NCBI RefSeq assembly: GCF_012927275.1
Contig: NZ_JABBGG010000001.1
Span: 1-64,000, forward strand
Origin: Massilia polaris
Lineage (GTDB): Bacteria > Pseudomonadota > Gammaproteobacteria > Burkholderiales > Burkholderiaceae_D
Length of the DNA: 64,000 nt
Direction: 5' to 3'
In this document: one piece after another, positions 1-9,214 of the stretch
How the letters are laid out: every line of letters begins with the position of its first letter
Numbering within the stretch: position 1 is the first letter of the stretch
Notes under the pieces: generated by a model
Databases searched by the model: none
What the model saw: only the letters and a program-made list of their open reading frames with translations
Told to the model about the DNA's origin: nothing
Position numbers and translations under genes: made by a program

Positions 1-216
1 GAAGTCAGTTTCATCCGTGCATTCCACCTGATCCAGTTTGAGTTGCACTGGGCTGCCGTCACCAGGTCGTACGGAAAACTACCAGCCTCGATGAAGCATT
101 TGCGCGAAAGGCTGGTTAGCCTCCTGAATGACGAACGGCCCGATCGCAAATACGACCGGGCCGTCAAAGCGACACCGAAGCGCTACGCCGTTCGCGTCAT
201 TAAGAAATCACCTTAA
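1..216 (+). CDS. IS4-type transposase, C-terminal fragment (cut by window edge)
   Basis: An open frame enters from base 1 and stops at TAA 214-216, giving 71 residues. The stretch around residues 7-25 (RAFHLIQFELHWAAVTR) and the basic end with RPDRKYDRAVK and PKRYAVRV resemble the C-terminal tail of IS4-family DDE transposases. The catalytic part lies outside the window, so I cannot tell whether the element is intact. The bases just after the stop (217-231, CTGAACGGCATTAAG) could be the right end of the element, but the left end is not visible. Identification is from general resemblance only. Confidence 0.6.
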   Translation, partial: EVSFIRAFHLIQFELHWAAVTRSYGKLPASMKHLRERLVSLLNDERPDRKYDRAVKATPKRYAVRVIKKSP

Positions 217-259
217 CTGAACGGCATTAAGCTTCGGCTCGCTTTTTTTGGTCCGGGTT

Positions 260-1066
260 TTAGTGTGGCGCCTGCAAGCTCTTGTCGTATTTCCTGACAA
301 TCTTCGCGAAGCGCTGGCGGCCATGCCCGGCCGCCCAGTCCCACATCGTCGTCACCTGCGCCGGGTTGCGTGCGTAATAGTCCTTGCTGATCGCGAGCCA
401 GATATTGCTGGTCTGAACCGGGCGCTCGAGCCGCACCACCGCGTTGCCGTATTTCGCCGCTACCCAGCCGTCCATGTCCGTCAGCGCAGACACTGAAATG
501 GCATAGCCATCAATCCGGTTGCGCAACAGTTTTTCGAAATTGCGTTCGGTATCGAGCGCGCCGTCGTCGACGCGGAAGCCTTGCTTGCGCAGCGGCGCCA
601 CCAGTGGCGCGCCGAAGTTGCTGCCCAGCCAGCGCTGGCCGAAGTCGCGCGCCGGGTCGATGTTGCGCAGCGCGGTGTCGCTTGCGCGCACGAACACCAC
701 GGTGTGCGCGCGCAGCGCCTTGCCCACGTCGAGCTTGCCCGCCGCATCGAGCGGCAACGCATAAAGTTCCTTGTCGGATTCGACCGCCTCAATCGACATC
801 ATATCGATGGTCCCGGCCTTGAGCGCACTGCGCAAACGCGCGGGCGGCAGGCGCACCGCCATGACCTGGCAGCCGGCAATCGCCGCGACTTCACGGATCA
901 TGTCGACGCTCGCGCCCGCCGGGGTCGCTTCCGCGGTGCCGCTGCCCAGGAAGTACGGCGGCCGATGCTGGTCGACGTAGCCCAGGCGCAGCGGCGCGCA
1001 TTCAGCGGCGGCGTTTCCAGCGGCCATTACCAGTCCGAACATCCACGAAAAATGAAGAAGGCGCAT
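260..1066 (-). CDS. Periplasmic solute-binding protein (SBP_bac_3-like)
   Basis: A 268-residue secreted protein. The N-terminus MRLLHFSWMFGLVMAAGNAAA is a signal peptide with cleavage likely before ECAPLRLGY. The rest reads as a type-II periplasmic binding fold of the amino-acid-binding class: a first strand LRLGYVDQHRPPYF, a mid-domain with IDMMSIEAVESDKELYALPL, and a second-lobe return with RNFEKLLRNRIDGYAISVSA. No ABC permease, ATPase, kinase or cyclase is next to it. It may be an orphan sensor or scavenging protein of the kind common in this family. The substrate cannot be read from the sequence. Confidence 0.75.
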   Translation of the reverse strand: MRLLHFSWMFGLVMAAGNAAAECAPLRLGYVDQHRPPYFLGSGTAEATPAGASVDMIREVAAIAGCQVMAVRLPPARLRSALKAGTIDMMSIEAVESDKELYALPLDAAGKLDVGKALRAHTVVFVRASDTALRNIDPARDFGQRWLGSNFGAPLVAPLRKQGFRVDDGALDTERNFEKLLRNRIDGYAISVSALTDMDGWVAAKYGNAVVRLERPVQTSNIWLAISKDYYARNPAQVTTMWDWAAGHGRQRFAKIVRKYDKSLQAPH

Positions 1067-1357
1067 TAGCTCAGCAATAACAGTGACAGACTATTATAGT
1101 CGCCCGCGCGGCAGCTGGGTAACTGCCGTTGATGGATGGCGCTTTGGATAAAAGGCCGGGTTTTGCAGTTATTGTCAATATAATCCGGTCGTGTCTCAAC
1201 TTGTGAAAATATCATCGGAAAATGCACCAAATGTTGTTGACGTTGCCATGCTGCAGACTTAGCATCAACTCTTGCTGAGTTCGTGACGCTTATCCGGCGT
1301 ACATCGGCCTGCTGCAAATCCAGTTAATTTAAACACTACAACCATATTGGACGAGAC
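1067..1357. other. Intergenic region between divergent binding-protein and subtilase genes
   Basis: About 290 bases without a convincing gene. This is AT-richer than its surroundings and must hold the promoters of both divergent genes. I see no clear operator, terminator or RNA structure. The short inverted pair GGCAG/CTGCC near 1112-1129 is too weak to call. Confidence 0.4.
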
Positions 1358-2977
1358 ATGAAACGCAAAATTACCGCACTCCCAGTACGCACCCTTGCCA
1401 TGCTGTGCTCCGTCGCCGTGCTCGGCATGGCTGCCAGCGCCGCTAGCGCCGCGCCGCCAGTCCGGTACATCGTCGGCTTCAAGGCTGGCGCCGACAACGA
1501 CGCCAGCGCAGCGGTCATCCGCGCACGCGGCAACGTGAAGCGCAAAATCCGCGGCATGAATGCAATGTCTGTCGAACTGCCTGGGGAACAGGTCGACACG
1601 CTGCGCGCCGATAAGAACGTGGCGTACGTCGAAATCGACCCGCCACGCTACCTTCCTTCGATGGAGATGAGCGCCGAGTACACCAGCGCCACCGAACGCA
1701 GCTCCGCCGCCAACCCGGCATCGGGCAAGAATTACTATCTTGGCCAGCTTGTCCCATACGGGATCAGCATGACCCAGGCCGACCAGCTGCCGAACGGCGG
1801 GGCCAAGTCGGGCAACCGCAAGATCTGCATCATCGATTCGGGCTATGACCGCAGCCACGAAGACCTGAACAACAACGGCACCGTCACGGGCGAGTACGAC
1901 CCGGGAACAGGCTGGTGGCACACCGATGAAAACAGCCACGGCACCCATGTGGCCGGCACCATCGCCGCCGCCAACAACAGCGGTATCGGCGTGGTCGGCG
2001 TCATCCCTAACCAGCAACTGAAACTGCACATCGTCAAGGTGTTCGGCGCCGATGGCTGGGCCTATTCGTCGGAACTCGCCGATGCAGCAAACAAGTGCGG
2101 TGACGCCAAGGCGAATATCATCAGCATGTCGCTGAGCGGCCCTGAACCTAGCGCCACCGAACAGGCCGCGTTTGACGCGCTGGCAGCCAAAGGCATCCTG
2201 TCGGTCGCCGCATCGAGCAATGCCGGCACCACCGCGCCACGCTGGCCAGCCGGCTACCAGAGCGTCGTCTCGGTTGGCGCGCTCGACAGCAACAAGAGCT
2301 GGGCAACCTTCTCGAACTACAACCCGAAGGTGGAACTGTCGGCGCCGGGCGTACGCGTGCTGTCGACCGTCCCGATGGGCACCGCGCTGGTGTCGTCGCT
2401 GAACGTGGGCGCAAGCAGCTATGCGGTCGGCTCGGTCACCGGATCGCCACACGCGACCGTCACCGCGCCAATGGCCGACTTCGGCTTCGGCGGCGCGATC
2501 AATCCAGCGATGGCTGGCAAGGTCTGCCTGATCTCGCGCGGCGCGGGCCTGCCGTTTGGCGTCAAGGTCGCCAACTGCGAAGCCAGCGGCGGCGTTGGCG
2601 CGATCCTGTACAACAACGTTGCAGGCAGCCTGAATCCAACCTTGGGCACCACCGTCACCACGATTCCATCGGTGGCGGCATCGCTGGCTGAAGGCGCCGC
2701 GATGCTGGGCCAGCTGGGCCAGGACGCGACGGTGTCGGTCAAGGTTGGCAACTACGCTTACTTCGACGGCACCTCGATGGCCACGCCGCACGTCGCCGCC
2801 GTCGCAGGCCTGGTGTGGAGCTACTTCCCAAGCTGCACCGCTGCGCAGATCCGCAACACGCTGGCCAAGTCGGCTGAGGACCTTGGCACCGCGGGCCGCG
2901 ACGACAAGTACGGCTATGGCCTGGTCCGGGCGAAGGCCGCTTACGACCGCATCGCCACCATGGGCTGCAACAACTAA
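1358..2977 (+). CDS. Secreted subtilisin-like serine protease (S8) with PA insert
   Basis: A 539-residue protease. Residues 1-31 form a signal peptide ending in ASAASA. Residues ~36-98 look like an I9 inhibitor prodomain (VRYIVGFKAGADN ... VAYVEIDPPRY). The catalytic triad is visible: Asp160 in CIIDSGYDRSHEDL, His194 in NSHGTHVAGTIAA and Ser473 in DGTSMATPHVAA, with the oxyanion Asn in AASSNAGT. Between the Asn and Ser blocks is a ~120-residue insert with GKVCLISRGAG and CEASGGVGAILYNN, typical of a protease-associated (PA) domain. It is probably exported and self-processed. The gene stands alone and is followed by a strong terminator. No C-terminal sorting or pre-peptidase domain is present. 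Confidence 0.93.
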   Translation: MKRKITALPVRTLAMLCSVAVLGMAASAASAAPPVRYIVGFKAGADNDASAAVIRARGNVKRKIRGMNAMSVELPGEQVDTLRADKNVAYVEIDPPRYLPSMEMSAEYTSATERSSAANPASGKNYYLGQLVPYGISMTQADQLPNGGAKSGNRKICIIDSGYDRSHEDLNNNGTVTGEYDPGTGWWHTDENSHGTHVAGTIAAANNSGIGVVGVIPNQQLKLHIVKVFGADGWAYSSELADAANKCGDAKANIISMSLSGPEPSATEQAAFDALAAKGILSVAASSNAGTTAPRWPAGYQSVVSVGALDSNKSWATFSNYNPKVELSAPGVRVLSTVPMGTALVSSLNVGASSYAVGSVTGSPHATVTAPMADFGFGGAINPAMAGKVCLISRGAGLPFGVKVANCEASGGVGAILYNNVAGSLNPTLGTTVTTIPSVAASLAEGAAMLGQLGQDATVSVKVGNYAYFDGTSMATPHVAAVAGLVWSYFPSCTAAQIRNTLAKSAEDLGTAGRDDKYGYGLVRAKAAYDRIATMGCNN

Positions 2978-2996
2978 GCAAGCAACGCGTCAGGAG

Positions 2997-3021
2997 AAAG
3001 GCTGCCGCGGCAGCCTTTTTT
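2997..3021 (+). terminator. Rho-independent terminator of the subtilase gene
   Basis: AAAGGCTGCC and GGCAGCCTTT form a perfect stem around a very short GC-rich turn, followed by a run of T. It lies 20 bases after the subtilase stop. Confidence 0.85.
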
Positions 3022-3099
3022 CATGCGTCGCTGCCGCCATTGTGTACAATCGCCAGCGCAGTTTTGAACGGCGCGCTGCGCCTCACCACACGGGAAAAT

Positions 3100-3594
3100 A
3101 TGAAGAACTTCATTCTGTCGGCCTGCCTGGCCTTGTTCGCCCTGTCCGCCTTCGCGGCGCCTGCCACCCCGGCCGATACGCGCGCCCAGGTCAACGCCTT
3201 CATCGACGAGTGGCACGACGACGCCGCGCACGCGCGCCTTGCTTACTTCGACAAGATGGCAAAGGACGGTATCTACATCGGCACCGACAAGACCGAACTG
3301 TGGAACCGCGACGAATTCAAGACCTGGGCAAGGCGTTTCTTCGAGCGCAAGTCGGCTTGGGCTTTCAAGGCCACCAAGCGCAACGTCTACATGTCGGAAG
3401 ACCAGAAGTTCATCTGGTTCGACGAGCTGCTCGACACGCAGATGGGCGTATGCCAGGCCAGCGGCGTGATCCGCAAAACCGACAACGGTTTCGAGATCCA
3501 GCACTACCAGCTGTCGATCGCCGTGCCGAACAGCGTGGCGGACAAGGTCACCAAGACCATCAAGGACCACGAAGCGCGCCCCGGCGCGAAGTAA
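3100..3594 (+). CDS. Secreted NTF2/SnoaL-like small protein
   Basis: 164 residues from the ATG at 3100. I prefer this start over an upstream in-frame one because it opens a clean signal peptide (MKNFILSACLALFALSAFAA, cleavage near AAP). The mature part has the arrangement of an NTF2-like cone: a long first helix TRAQVNAFIDEWHDDAAHARL, then FFERKSAWAFKATKRNVY and strands with DNGFEIQHYQLSIAVPN. Such proteins are often annotated as nuclear transport factor 2 family, with unknown ligand. It ends 9 bases before gluQ and may be co-transcribed with it. Confidence 0.75.
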   Translation: MKNFILSACLALFALSAFAAPATPADTRAQVNAFIDEWHDDAAHARLAYFDKMAKDGIYIGTDKTELWNRDEFKTWARRFFERKSAWAFKATKRNVYMSEDQKFIWFDELLDTQMGVCQASGVIRKTDNGFEIQHYQLSIAVPNSVADKVTKTIKDHEARPGAK

Positions 3595-3603
3595 GCGGCA
3601 ACG

Positions 3604-4503
3604 ATGCACAGCACTTATACGGGCAGGTTCGCGCCATCGCCAACCGGTCCGCTGCACGCGGGATCGGTGGTGGCCGCGGTCGCCAGCTACCTCGATGCGC
3701 GCGCGCACCACGGCCGCTGGCTGGTGCGCATCGAAGACATCGACGAAGGCCGCACGGTGTCCGGCGCCGCCGAGGGCATCCTGCAGGTGCTCGATGCGCT
3801 CGGCATGCACCCGGACGGCGAGGTGGCCTGGCAAAGCACGCGCAAGCCGCTGTACCAGGCCGCCGCCGACAAATTATCCGCGCACACTTTCGGCTGCGGC
3901 TGCAACCGCCGCGAAATCGCCGACTCGCGCCTCGGCGTCGCGCCGGATGGCTCGGCGATCTATCCGGGCACCTGCCGCGCCGGACTGGCCGAAGGGCGCA
4001 CCGCGCGCAGCCTGCGCGTGCGCGTACCCGACGCCGGCCAGGCAGGCGAGGCCATCTCGTTTACCGACCGGTTTGCCGGCATCGTCACCCAGCACCTCGC
4101 CACCGAATCGGGCGACTTCGTCCTCAAGCGCGCCGACGGCTTCTGGGCCTACCAGCTCGGCGTCGTCGTCGACGACGCCGAACAGGGCGTGACCGATGTC
4201 GTGCGCGGCACCGACCTGATCGATTCCACCGCGCGCCAGATCTACCTGCAAGGCCTGCTCGGCGTGCCGACCCCGCGCTACCTGCACGTGCCGGTGGTGC
4301 GCAACGCGCAGGGCGAGAAGCTGTCCAAGCAGACCGGCGCGGTCGCCGTTGCGCCCGGCGACGAGCCTGCCGCGCTGGCCGTATTGCAGGACGCCGCCGC
4401 GTTCCTGGGACTGCAGCCCATTCCCGCAGCGACCGTCAGCCAGTTCTGGCAGGCCGCGATTCCCGCCTGGGACTCACTGCTAAGGCAACGCGGCGCCGCT
4501 TGA
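3604..4503 (+). CDS. gluQ: Glutamyl-Q tRNA(Asp) synthetase
   Basis: 299 residues. It is a shortened GluRS-like catalytic domain lacking the anticodon-binding part, as expected for the enzyme that attaches glutamate to queuosine 34 of tRNA-Asp. The class I signature appears as GRFAPSPTGPLHAGS near the N-terminus and the KMSKS-like loop as KLSKQTG near residue 240. A zinc-type Cys set is visible in FGCGCNRREI and YPGTCR. The start ATG at 3604 is the only one compatible with the signature. Confidence 0.95.
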   Translation: MHSTYTGRFAPSPTGPLHAGSVVAAVASYLDARAHHGRWLVRIEDIDEGRTVSGAAEGILQVLDALGMHPDGEVAWQSTRKPLYQAAADKLSAHTFGCGCNRREIADSRLGVAPDGSAIYPGTCRAGLAEGRTARSLRVRVPDAGQAGEAISFTDRFAGIVTQHLATESGDFVLKRADGFWAYQLGVVVDDAEQGVTDVVRGTDLIDSTARQIYLQGLLGVPTPRYLHVPVVRNAQGEKLSKQTGAVAVAPGDEPAALAVLQDAAAFLGLQPIPAATVSQFWQAAIPAWDSLLRQRGAA

Positions 4504-4590
4504 TGGCCGCACGCGCATCCGGTGCGCCTGCGCCGCCCCGCAATCCCAGCGCACCGATGCCCATCGCCAGCATGGCCCAGCCCGGCGGGG

Positions 4591-5058
4591 TCAGGACGGA
4601 CGCTTCTTCTGCACCGTGATGCGGCCGTCCGCTTCGAGGAACATGTATTCCATTTCGTCGAGCTTGCAGTCGCACTCGCGCATCGACTCCTGCACTTCTT
4701 CGTCCGACAAGCGGCATTTCTTGATGACCTCTTCAAACAGGGCGCCGTTGCGGCCCAACAGGACCGCCGAGCCGTCGAGTACCTTCGCCATCCTCTCGCT
4801 GTGCGAGGACAGGAAGGCCATCAGTATGTTGAGTGCGACCAGCACCGCCGCCACGATCAGGCCGCCGCCGATCGAATGGTCGCCCCCGGTGAGCGCGTTC
4901 GACACCGATTCGCTCAGCAGCATCACCACCAGCAGGTCGAACGGGGTGAACTGGCCGACCGTGCGGCGGCCCGAGACCCTCACCATGACCAGCAGCACCA
5001 GGTACACGATGGCGCCGCGCGCGATGAACTCCCACCAAGGATATTCCATTTCAAACAT
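4591..5058 (-). CDS. DUF421 (YetF-type) membrane protein
   Basis: 155 residues. The N-terminal part has membrane segments (FIARGAIVYLVLLVMVRVSG, LIVAAVLVALNILMAFL) with the family motifs GRRTVGQFTPFDLLVVMLLSE and SNALTGGDHSIGGG between them. A cytosolic C-terminal part follows with the usual LDGSAVLLGRNG. The end is rich in charged residues and closes with two Cys (ECDC). The function of the family is unsettled; membrane or stress roles have been suggested. It faces gluQ tail to tail. Confidence 0.88.
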   Translation of the reverse strand: MFEMEYPWWEFIARGAIVYLVLLVMVRVSGRRTVGQFTPFDLLVVMLLSESVSNALTGGDHSIGGGLIVAAVLVALNILMAFLSSHSERMAKVLDGSAVLLGRNGALFEEVIKKCRLSDEEVQESMRECDCKLDEMEYMFLEADGRITVQKKRPS

Positions 5059-5138
5059 GTCGTTCCTTCCCAGCGCATCGGCCTGACCTGTATTGCGTTA
5101 TCTTTACATATTGCAAATAAACGTGCCAATACCCTGAG

Positions 5139-5336
5139 TCAGGCGTGCGGGGGAGCCTCCGGATGGCGCAGCCGCCACGCCGCCATCTCGGTGCGGTAGC
5201 GTTCCAGCGCGTCCTCGTACAGGTCGAAGATGCACGGCGAGCAGCCGCTCAGGCAGCAGTCTTCCAGCGCGGGCTGGTGCGGGGGGCGCGGCTCCGGATC
5301 TGCCGGCGCGGCGGTTGGGGCAGGGCGGGGCTTCAC
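5139..5336 (-). CDS. Small oxidoreductase-like domain protein, Cys-rich
   Basis: 65 residues from a GTG at 5336 that overlaps the stop of the upstream repressor gene (GTGA arrangement), so the two are translationally coupled. A proline-rich N-terminus is followed by the core EDCCLSGCSPCIFDLYEDAL, the CC-x3-C-x2-C pattern of the oxidoreductase-like (Oxidored-like) domain. The four cysteines suggest metal or Fe-S binding; biochemical function is unknown. Overlap with a BlaI/CopY-type repressor, and a Cys-rich copper-storage-like gene on the other side of the repressor, suggest a metal context by inference. Confidence 0.75.
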   Translation of the reverse strand: MKPRPAPTAAPADPEPRPPHQPALEDCCLSGCSPCIFDLYEDALERYRTEMAAWRLRHPEAPPHA

Positions 5337-5713
5337 TTTTCGCGGTCGAGGATCGACTGGATTTCGGCCCGTTCGCGTTCGCTGACGTGGCCGCGCAGTG
5401 CGGCCAGGATCAGCTCCTTGCCGGACCCGGCGAAGGCCTTGTTGATGAGGTCCTTGATCAGGCTGGTCTGCCAGGTGTCCTGCGGCTGGGCCGGCGAGTA
5501 GACATGGGCGCGCTGGCTTTCGTCGCGCACCAGCAAGCCCTTGGTGTGCATCATCTGCAGCAGGCGCAGCACGTTCGCGTACGCCATGTCGGGGCGGGCG
5601 GCGACGGCCGCTTCGTGGACCTGGCGCGCGGTGGCCGGGCCGAGCTGCCACAGCAGCCGCAGCATCTCGAGCTCGGCGGCGGTGGGCTTCGGTACGGGAG
5701 CGGGACTGTTCAT
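5333..5713 (-). CDS. BlaI/MecI/CopY-family transcriptional repressor
   Basis: 126 residues. The winged helix spans residues ~10-70 (TAAELEMLRLLWQLGPATARQVHEA, then ANVLRLLQMMHTKGLLVRD), followed by a short C-terminal dimerisation helix region (SLIKDLINKAFAGSGKELILAAL). Relatives are repressors relieved by proteolysis or by metal. No BlaR1/MecR1-type membrane peptidase is next to it, which points away from the beta-lactam type. CTAG-containing repeats begin 5 bases upstream of its start codon and are probably its own operator. It is divergent from the Cys-rich DUF326 gene. Confidence 0.88.
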   Translation of the reverse strand: MNSPAPVPKPTAAELEMLRLLWQLGPATARQVHEAAVAARPDMAYANVLRLLQMMHTKGLLVRDESQRAHVYSPAQPQDTWQTSLIKDLINKAFAGSGKELILAALRGHVSERERAEIQSILDREK

Positions 5714-5718
5714 GGAAT

Positions 5719-5750
5719 CTAGAATAAATGATCTAGACGAGAATGTCTAG
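5719..5750. promoter_or_regulatory. Candidate BlaI/CopY-type operator
   Basis: The segment 5733-5750 is an exact inverted repeat, CTAGAC-6-GTCTAG, and a further CTAG lies at 5719-5722. The site lies between the divergent repressor gene (start 5713) and the Cys-rich gene (start 5834), so it could control both. Assignment to the neighbouring repressor is inference from position and symmetry. Confidence 0.6.
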
Positions 5751-5833
5751 GGAGCCCGGCCGAACTTGCGCCACCGGCTTCAGGTCATATCAGTATGACC
5801 CGCGCGGTGCGCGCATCAACGAGGGGGAGCGAG

Positions 5834-6208
5834 ATGGCCCAACGACAGTATCAATCGTGCATGGACGCATGCGACGCCTGTGCCGATGCCTGCGACTTCT
5901 GTGTCGCGTCGTGCTTGCAGGAAGAGAACGTCAACATGATGGCGCAGTGCATTGCGCTGGACATGGACTGTGGGCAGCTGTGCCGCATGGCCGCGTCCTA
6001 CATGGCGCGCTCGAGCGAGTTTGCAGTGGCGGTGTGCCAGATGTGTGCGGATGTGTGCGACAGCTGCGCCGATGAGTGCTCAAAACACCCGATGGCCCAC
6101 TGCCAGGAGTGCGCGCAGGCTTGCCGCCGCTGTGCCGACGAATGCCGCCGCATGGCTGGCATCGGCCAGCCCGTGCAGGGTGCGGGCGCCGGCGCCCAGG
6201 CGCATTAA
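5834..6208 (+). CDS. Four-helix-bundle copper-storage-like protein (DUF326)
   Basis: 124 residues from the ATG at 5834, which has a strong GAGGGGGAG ribosome site. A longer in-frame start exists at 5795 but lacks the conserved beginning. I count 19 cysteines, most in C-x2-C and C-x3-C spacing along predicted helices (CMDACDACADACDFC, CQMCADVCDSCADEC, CQECAQACRRCADEC). This is the pattern of DUF326 / Csp copper-storage proteins, which line a helical bundle with Cys to hold many Cu(I) ions. There is no signal peptide, so it would be cytosolic, like Csp3. Copper as the ligand is inferred from the family. Confidence 0.88.
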   Translation: MAQRQYQSCMDACDACADACDFCVASCLQEENVNMMAQCIALDMDCGQLCRMAASYMARSSEFAVAVCQMCADVCDSCADECSKHPMAHCQECAQACRRCADECRRMAGIGQPVQGAGAGAQAH

Positions 6209-6218
6209 GCGCGCCGGC

Positions 6219-6899
6219 TCAGGTCTCGGCCCACTGGCGCAGCAGGTTGTGGTAGTGCGAGGTGAGTCCGACCAGTTCCTCGCAGTCGCCGAGGCGTGCG
6301 CGCAGGCGCTGGATGTTCTGGTCGAGGTCGAGCAGCATGCTGCGGCGCGCATCGTCGCGCACCATGCTTTGCACCCAGAAGAATGAGCAGATGCGTTCGC
6401 CGCGCGTCACAGGTTCGACCTTGTGCACGCTGGACGACGGATACACCACCAGGTCGCCCGCGGCCAGCTTGACCTCGTGCGCGCCGTAGGTATCCATGAC
6501 CAGCAGCTCGCCGCCGTCGTACTCCTCAGGCTCGGACAGGAACAGGGTCGCCGACACGTCGGTGCGCAGCGGCAGCGGGCTGCCGGGAACCTGGCGCACC
6601 GCGCCGTCGACATGGGCGCCGTATTCCTCGCCCACGCCGTAGCGGTTGAACAGCGGCGGCACGATGCGCAGCGGCAGCGCGGCGGCGAAGAACATCGGGT
6701 TCGCCGCCAGTGCCGCCAGCACCACCTGCCCAAGCTCCCGCGCAAGCGGGGAGGCTTCGGGCAACTGCCGGTTGTGCTTGACCTGCGCGCCCTGCGGCCC
6801 CACCGTCGCGCGGCCATCCACCCAGCCGGACTGGTCGAGCTGGGCGCGCATCGTTGCTACCTGATCGCGCGTGAGTACGGCTGGGATGTGGAGCATCAT
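6219..6899 (-). CDS. piuC: PKHD-type Fe(II)/2-oxoglutarate hydroxylase PiuC
   Basis: 226 residues from the first of two adjacent ATGs at 6899. The start is set by a GGAG ribosome site that overlaps the stop codon of the receptor gene upstream, so the genes are coupled. The double-stranded beta-helix iron ligands are visible as HVD in [10 protein letters not shown] and as the distal His in [15 protein letters not shown], the latter followed by the 2-oxoglutarate-binding Arg. Length matches the family (~226). PiuC proteins are commonly encoded beside TonB-dependent siderophore receptors in iron regulons; the substrate is not known. Confidence 0.93.
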   Translation of the reverse strand: MMLHIPAVLTRDQVATMRAQLDQSGWVDGRATVGPQGAQVKHNRQLPEASPLARELGQVVLAALAANPMFFAAALPLRIVPPLFNRYGVGEEYGAHVDGAVRQVPGSPLPLRTDVSATLFLSEPEEYDGGELLVMDTYGAHEVKLAAGDLVVYPSSSVHKVEPVTRGERICSFFWVQSMVRDDARRSMLLDLDQNIQRLRARLGDCEELVGLTSHYHNLLRQWAET

Positions 6900-6913
6900 G
6901 GCGGGGCGGTCTC

Positions 6914-9214
6914 CTAGAAGCGGATGTTGGCGGTCAGGCTGGCCGAACGCGGCGCGCCTGGCGTGTAACGATAGCCGCTCTTGTTGATCGCCGCAATGTA
7001 CTGCTCGTCGCCGAGGTTGTACACGTTCAGCTGGAGCTCGACGTTCTTGCTGACGTTGTACGACGCCATCGCATCGAACACCCAGTAGGAATCGGCAAAC
7101 GCCGGGGTGCCGACCGCGCCATCGGTGCCGCGCAGCAGCTTGTCGACGAAGCGCGCGCCGCCGCCCAGTTTCAGGCCCATCGGCAGGGTGTACGAGGTCC
7201 ACGCGGTGAAAGCCTGCTTCGGCGTGTAGCTCAGGTTGTTGATGCCGCTGGCGGTGACGACCTTGCCCGATTCGACTTCAGTGTCCATCCGGGTGTAGCC
7301 GGCGTTGGCCAGCCAGTTGCGCGCCACTTCTCCGGTCACGCCCAGTTCGACGCCCTGCACCTGCTTGCGGCCGGTCTGGTAGTACTGCAGGTCGACCGGG
7401 TCCTGTTCGACCTCGTTCTTGACCGTGGTGCGGTACAGCGCCGCCGTCAGCGACAGCTTTTTCTTCAACAGGTCCCACTTGGCGCCGACTTCGGTGGTGG
7501 TCGAATCCTGCGGTTCGAAGCGCGGGTTCGATGCGTTGCTCGCCGATGTCGACAGCACCAGGTTGGTGCCAGGCGGCTGCTTGGACGTGGCGACCAGTGC
7601 GTACACGCTGCTCTGCGGCGTTGGCTTGTACAGCGCCGACACCTTGCCGTTGACCAGCGTGTCGGTCACGTCGAGCGCGACCGGGACCAGGGTGCCGACC
7701 GGCAGGGCAGGGTGCGTCGTTGCGGTCGACAGCGCGATGGCGTTGTAGCCGATGTCGAAGTGGTCGGCGCGCACGCCGGCGTTGATGATCCACTTGTCGC
7801 CGAGGTGCAGCGTGTCGAACGCATACAGGCTTTGCGTGTTGACGGTGGCGTCGCTGCGCACGCCGTTGCGTACCGGGGCCAGGCCGGCGACCGGCAGGAA
7901 CGGGTTGGGTGCATACAGCGGCGCCGCAGCCAGGGTGCCGAGGCCGGCGTAGCCGACGTTCTTCTGCTTTTCGTTGGCCAGCTCAAGGCCGGCGACAACG
8001 GTGTGCTTGACTGGGCCGCGGCCGAAGTCCAGGGTCACCGCGGTCTGGTTGGTCAGGATTTCGTTGGTCTGGTCCTTGACGGTGCGGTTGGTACGCGCCA
8101 GGGTCCAGCCGGCCGGGTTGGCCGGGTCTGGCGTGACCAGGTTGGCGGTGGTGCCCGTGAAGGCCGTCAGCAGGTAGTCCTGCTGGGTCTTGCCGTAGCG
8201 GGCGGTGTTGTGCAGCTTCACGCCGCGGCCGAAATCGTGTTCGAGCTTGAAGGTCAGCATGTCCGCCTTGACCTTGTCGTAGTCGGTCGCCGAACCGTAG
8301 AAGCCGTCCGGGTCGACCGGCGCGGCGTTGGTCAGGAACGGGCGTTTCGGGTCAGGGCTGGAGTAGCCTGGCAGGCCGACCGTCGGCACGCCGCCGTCGG
8401 GCGTGTTGTCCTGGTCGACGTGCAGGAAGTTCACGTAGGCGCGGGTCGGGCCGTTCAGGCCGAACGCGAACGATGGCGCGATCGCCCAGCGCTTGTTGTT
8501 GACGATGTCGCGGGCAGGGTTGCCGCTGTCCTGCGCCATCACGTTCAGGCGGAACGCGCTGCCGCTGCGTTCATTGATCACGGTGTTCAGGTCCGCGGTG
8601 GCGCGCTTGACGCTGCCGGTGCCGGCCGTGACCGTGCCGCTGACCGAGTCTTCCATCGACGCCTGCTTCGAGACCAGGTTGACCGAGCCGGTAGGGGAGG
8701 CGCGGCCATTGTCGGTACCGGCCGGGCCCTTCAGCACGTCGATCTGTTCGATGTTGAAGACATCGCGCGAGACCGAGCCGATGTCGCGCACGCCGTCGAC
8801 GTAGATGCTGGTCGAGGAGTCGAAGCCGCGCATGTAGATCGAGTCGCCGGTGTTGGTGTTGCCGTTCTCGCCGAGGAAGAAGGTGCCGACGCCAGGGGTG
8901 TTGCGCAGCGCTTCAGTCAGGGTCACAGCGCCTTGCTGCTGGATCAGCTCCTTCTTGATGACGGTGATCGTCTGCGCGGTGTTGACCAGCTGCTCGGTGT
9001 ACTTCGGCGACGACGCTTTGTCTGCCTTGAAGTCGTTTTCGGCGGTGCCGGTGATCGTCACTTCGGGCATCGCGTGCGCGTGGTGCGGCTTGTGATTCGG
9101 GCTGTCGGGCGGGTTGCCGGCGTGGGCGGCAACCGGCAGCAGCATGGCGGCCAGGGTTGCGTTGACCTGAAGGTTGAAACGGTTCGCGTGCTTGCGGCTT
9201 TTGATGGTGGCCAT
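6914..9214 (-). CDS. fiu: TonB-dependent catecholate siderophore receptor, Fiu-like
   Basis: 766 residues. A signal peptide ends near PVAAHA, and a short His-rich linker ([17 protein letters not shown]) leads to the plug. The plug carries [47 protein letters not shown] and [21 protein letters not shown]. The 22-strand barrel follows and ends in aromatic Phe (ASLTANIRF). The plug sequence and the adjacent piuC are typical of the Fiu/PiuA group that takes up monocatechol iron complexes. A Fur box at 9345-9359 precedes the gene, so expression should rise under iron limitation. Confidence 0.93.
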   Translation of the reverse strand: MATIKSRKHANRFNLQVNATLAAMLLPVAAHAGNPPDSPNHKPHHAHAMPEVTITGTAENDFKADKASSPKYTEQLVNTAQTITVIKKELIQQQGAVTLTEALRNTPGVGTFFLGENGNTNTGDSIYMRGFDSSTSIYVDGVRDIGSVSRDVFNIEQIDVLKGPAGTDNGRASPTGSVNLVSKQASMEDSVSGTVTAGTGSVKRATADLNTVINERSGSAFRLNVMAQDSGNPARDIVNNKRWAIAPSFAFGLNGPTRAYVNFLHVDQDNTPDGGVPTVGLPGYSSPDPKRPFLTNAAPVDPDGFYGSATDYDKVKADMLTFKLEHDFGRGVKLHNTARYGKTQQDYLLTAFTGTTANLVTPDPANPAGWTLARTNRTVKDQTNEILTNQTAVTLDFGRGPVKHTVVAGLELANEKQKNVGYAGLGTLAAAPLYAPNPFLPVAGLAPVRNGVRSDATVNTQSLYAFDTLHLGDKWIINAGVRADHFDIGYNAIALSTATTHPALPVGTLVPVALDVTDTLVNGKVSALYKPTPQSSVYALVATSKQPPGTNLVLSTSASNASNPRFEPQDSTTTEVGAKWDLLKKKLSLTAALYRTTVKNEVEQDPVDLQYYQTGRKQVQGVELGVTGEVARNWLANAGYTRMDTEVESGKVVTASGINNLSYTPKQAFTAWTSYTLPMGLKLGGGARFVDKLLRGTDGAVGTPAFADSYWVFDAMASYNVSKNVELQLNVYNLGDEQYIAAINKSGYRYTPGAPRSASLTANIRF

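Noticed and set aside
4504-4590. A minus-strand stretch reading TPPGWAMLAMGIGALGLRG, like a PEP-CTERM sorting tail
   Set aside because: Only the hydrophobic part resembles it; the PEP and terminal Arg cluster are not properly placed and there is no gene attached.
2745-4619. A 624-residue plus-strand frame spanning the subtilase end, the NTF2-like gene and gluQ
   Set aside because: It crosses a terminator and three real genes in another frame; residues are Arg-rich without domains.
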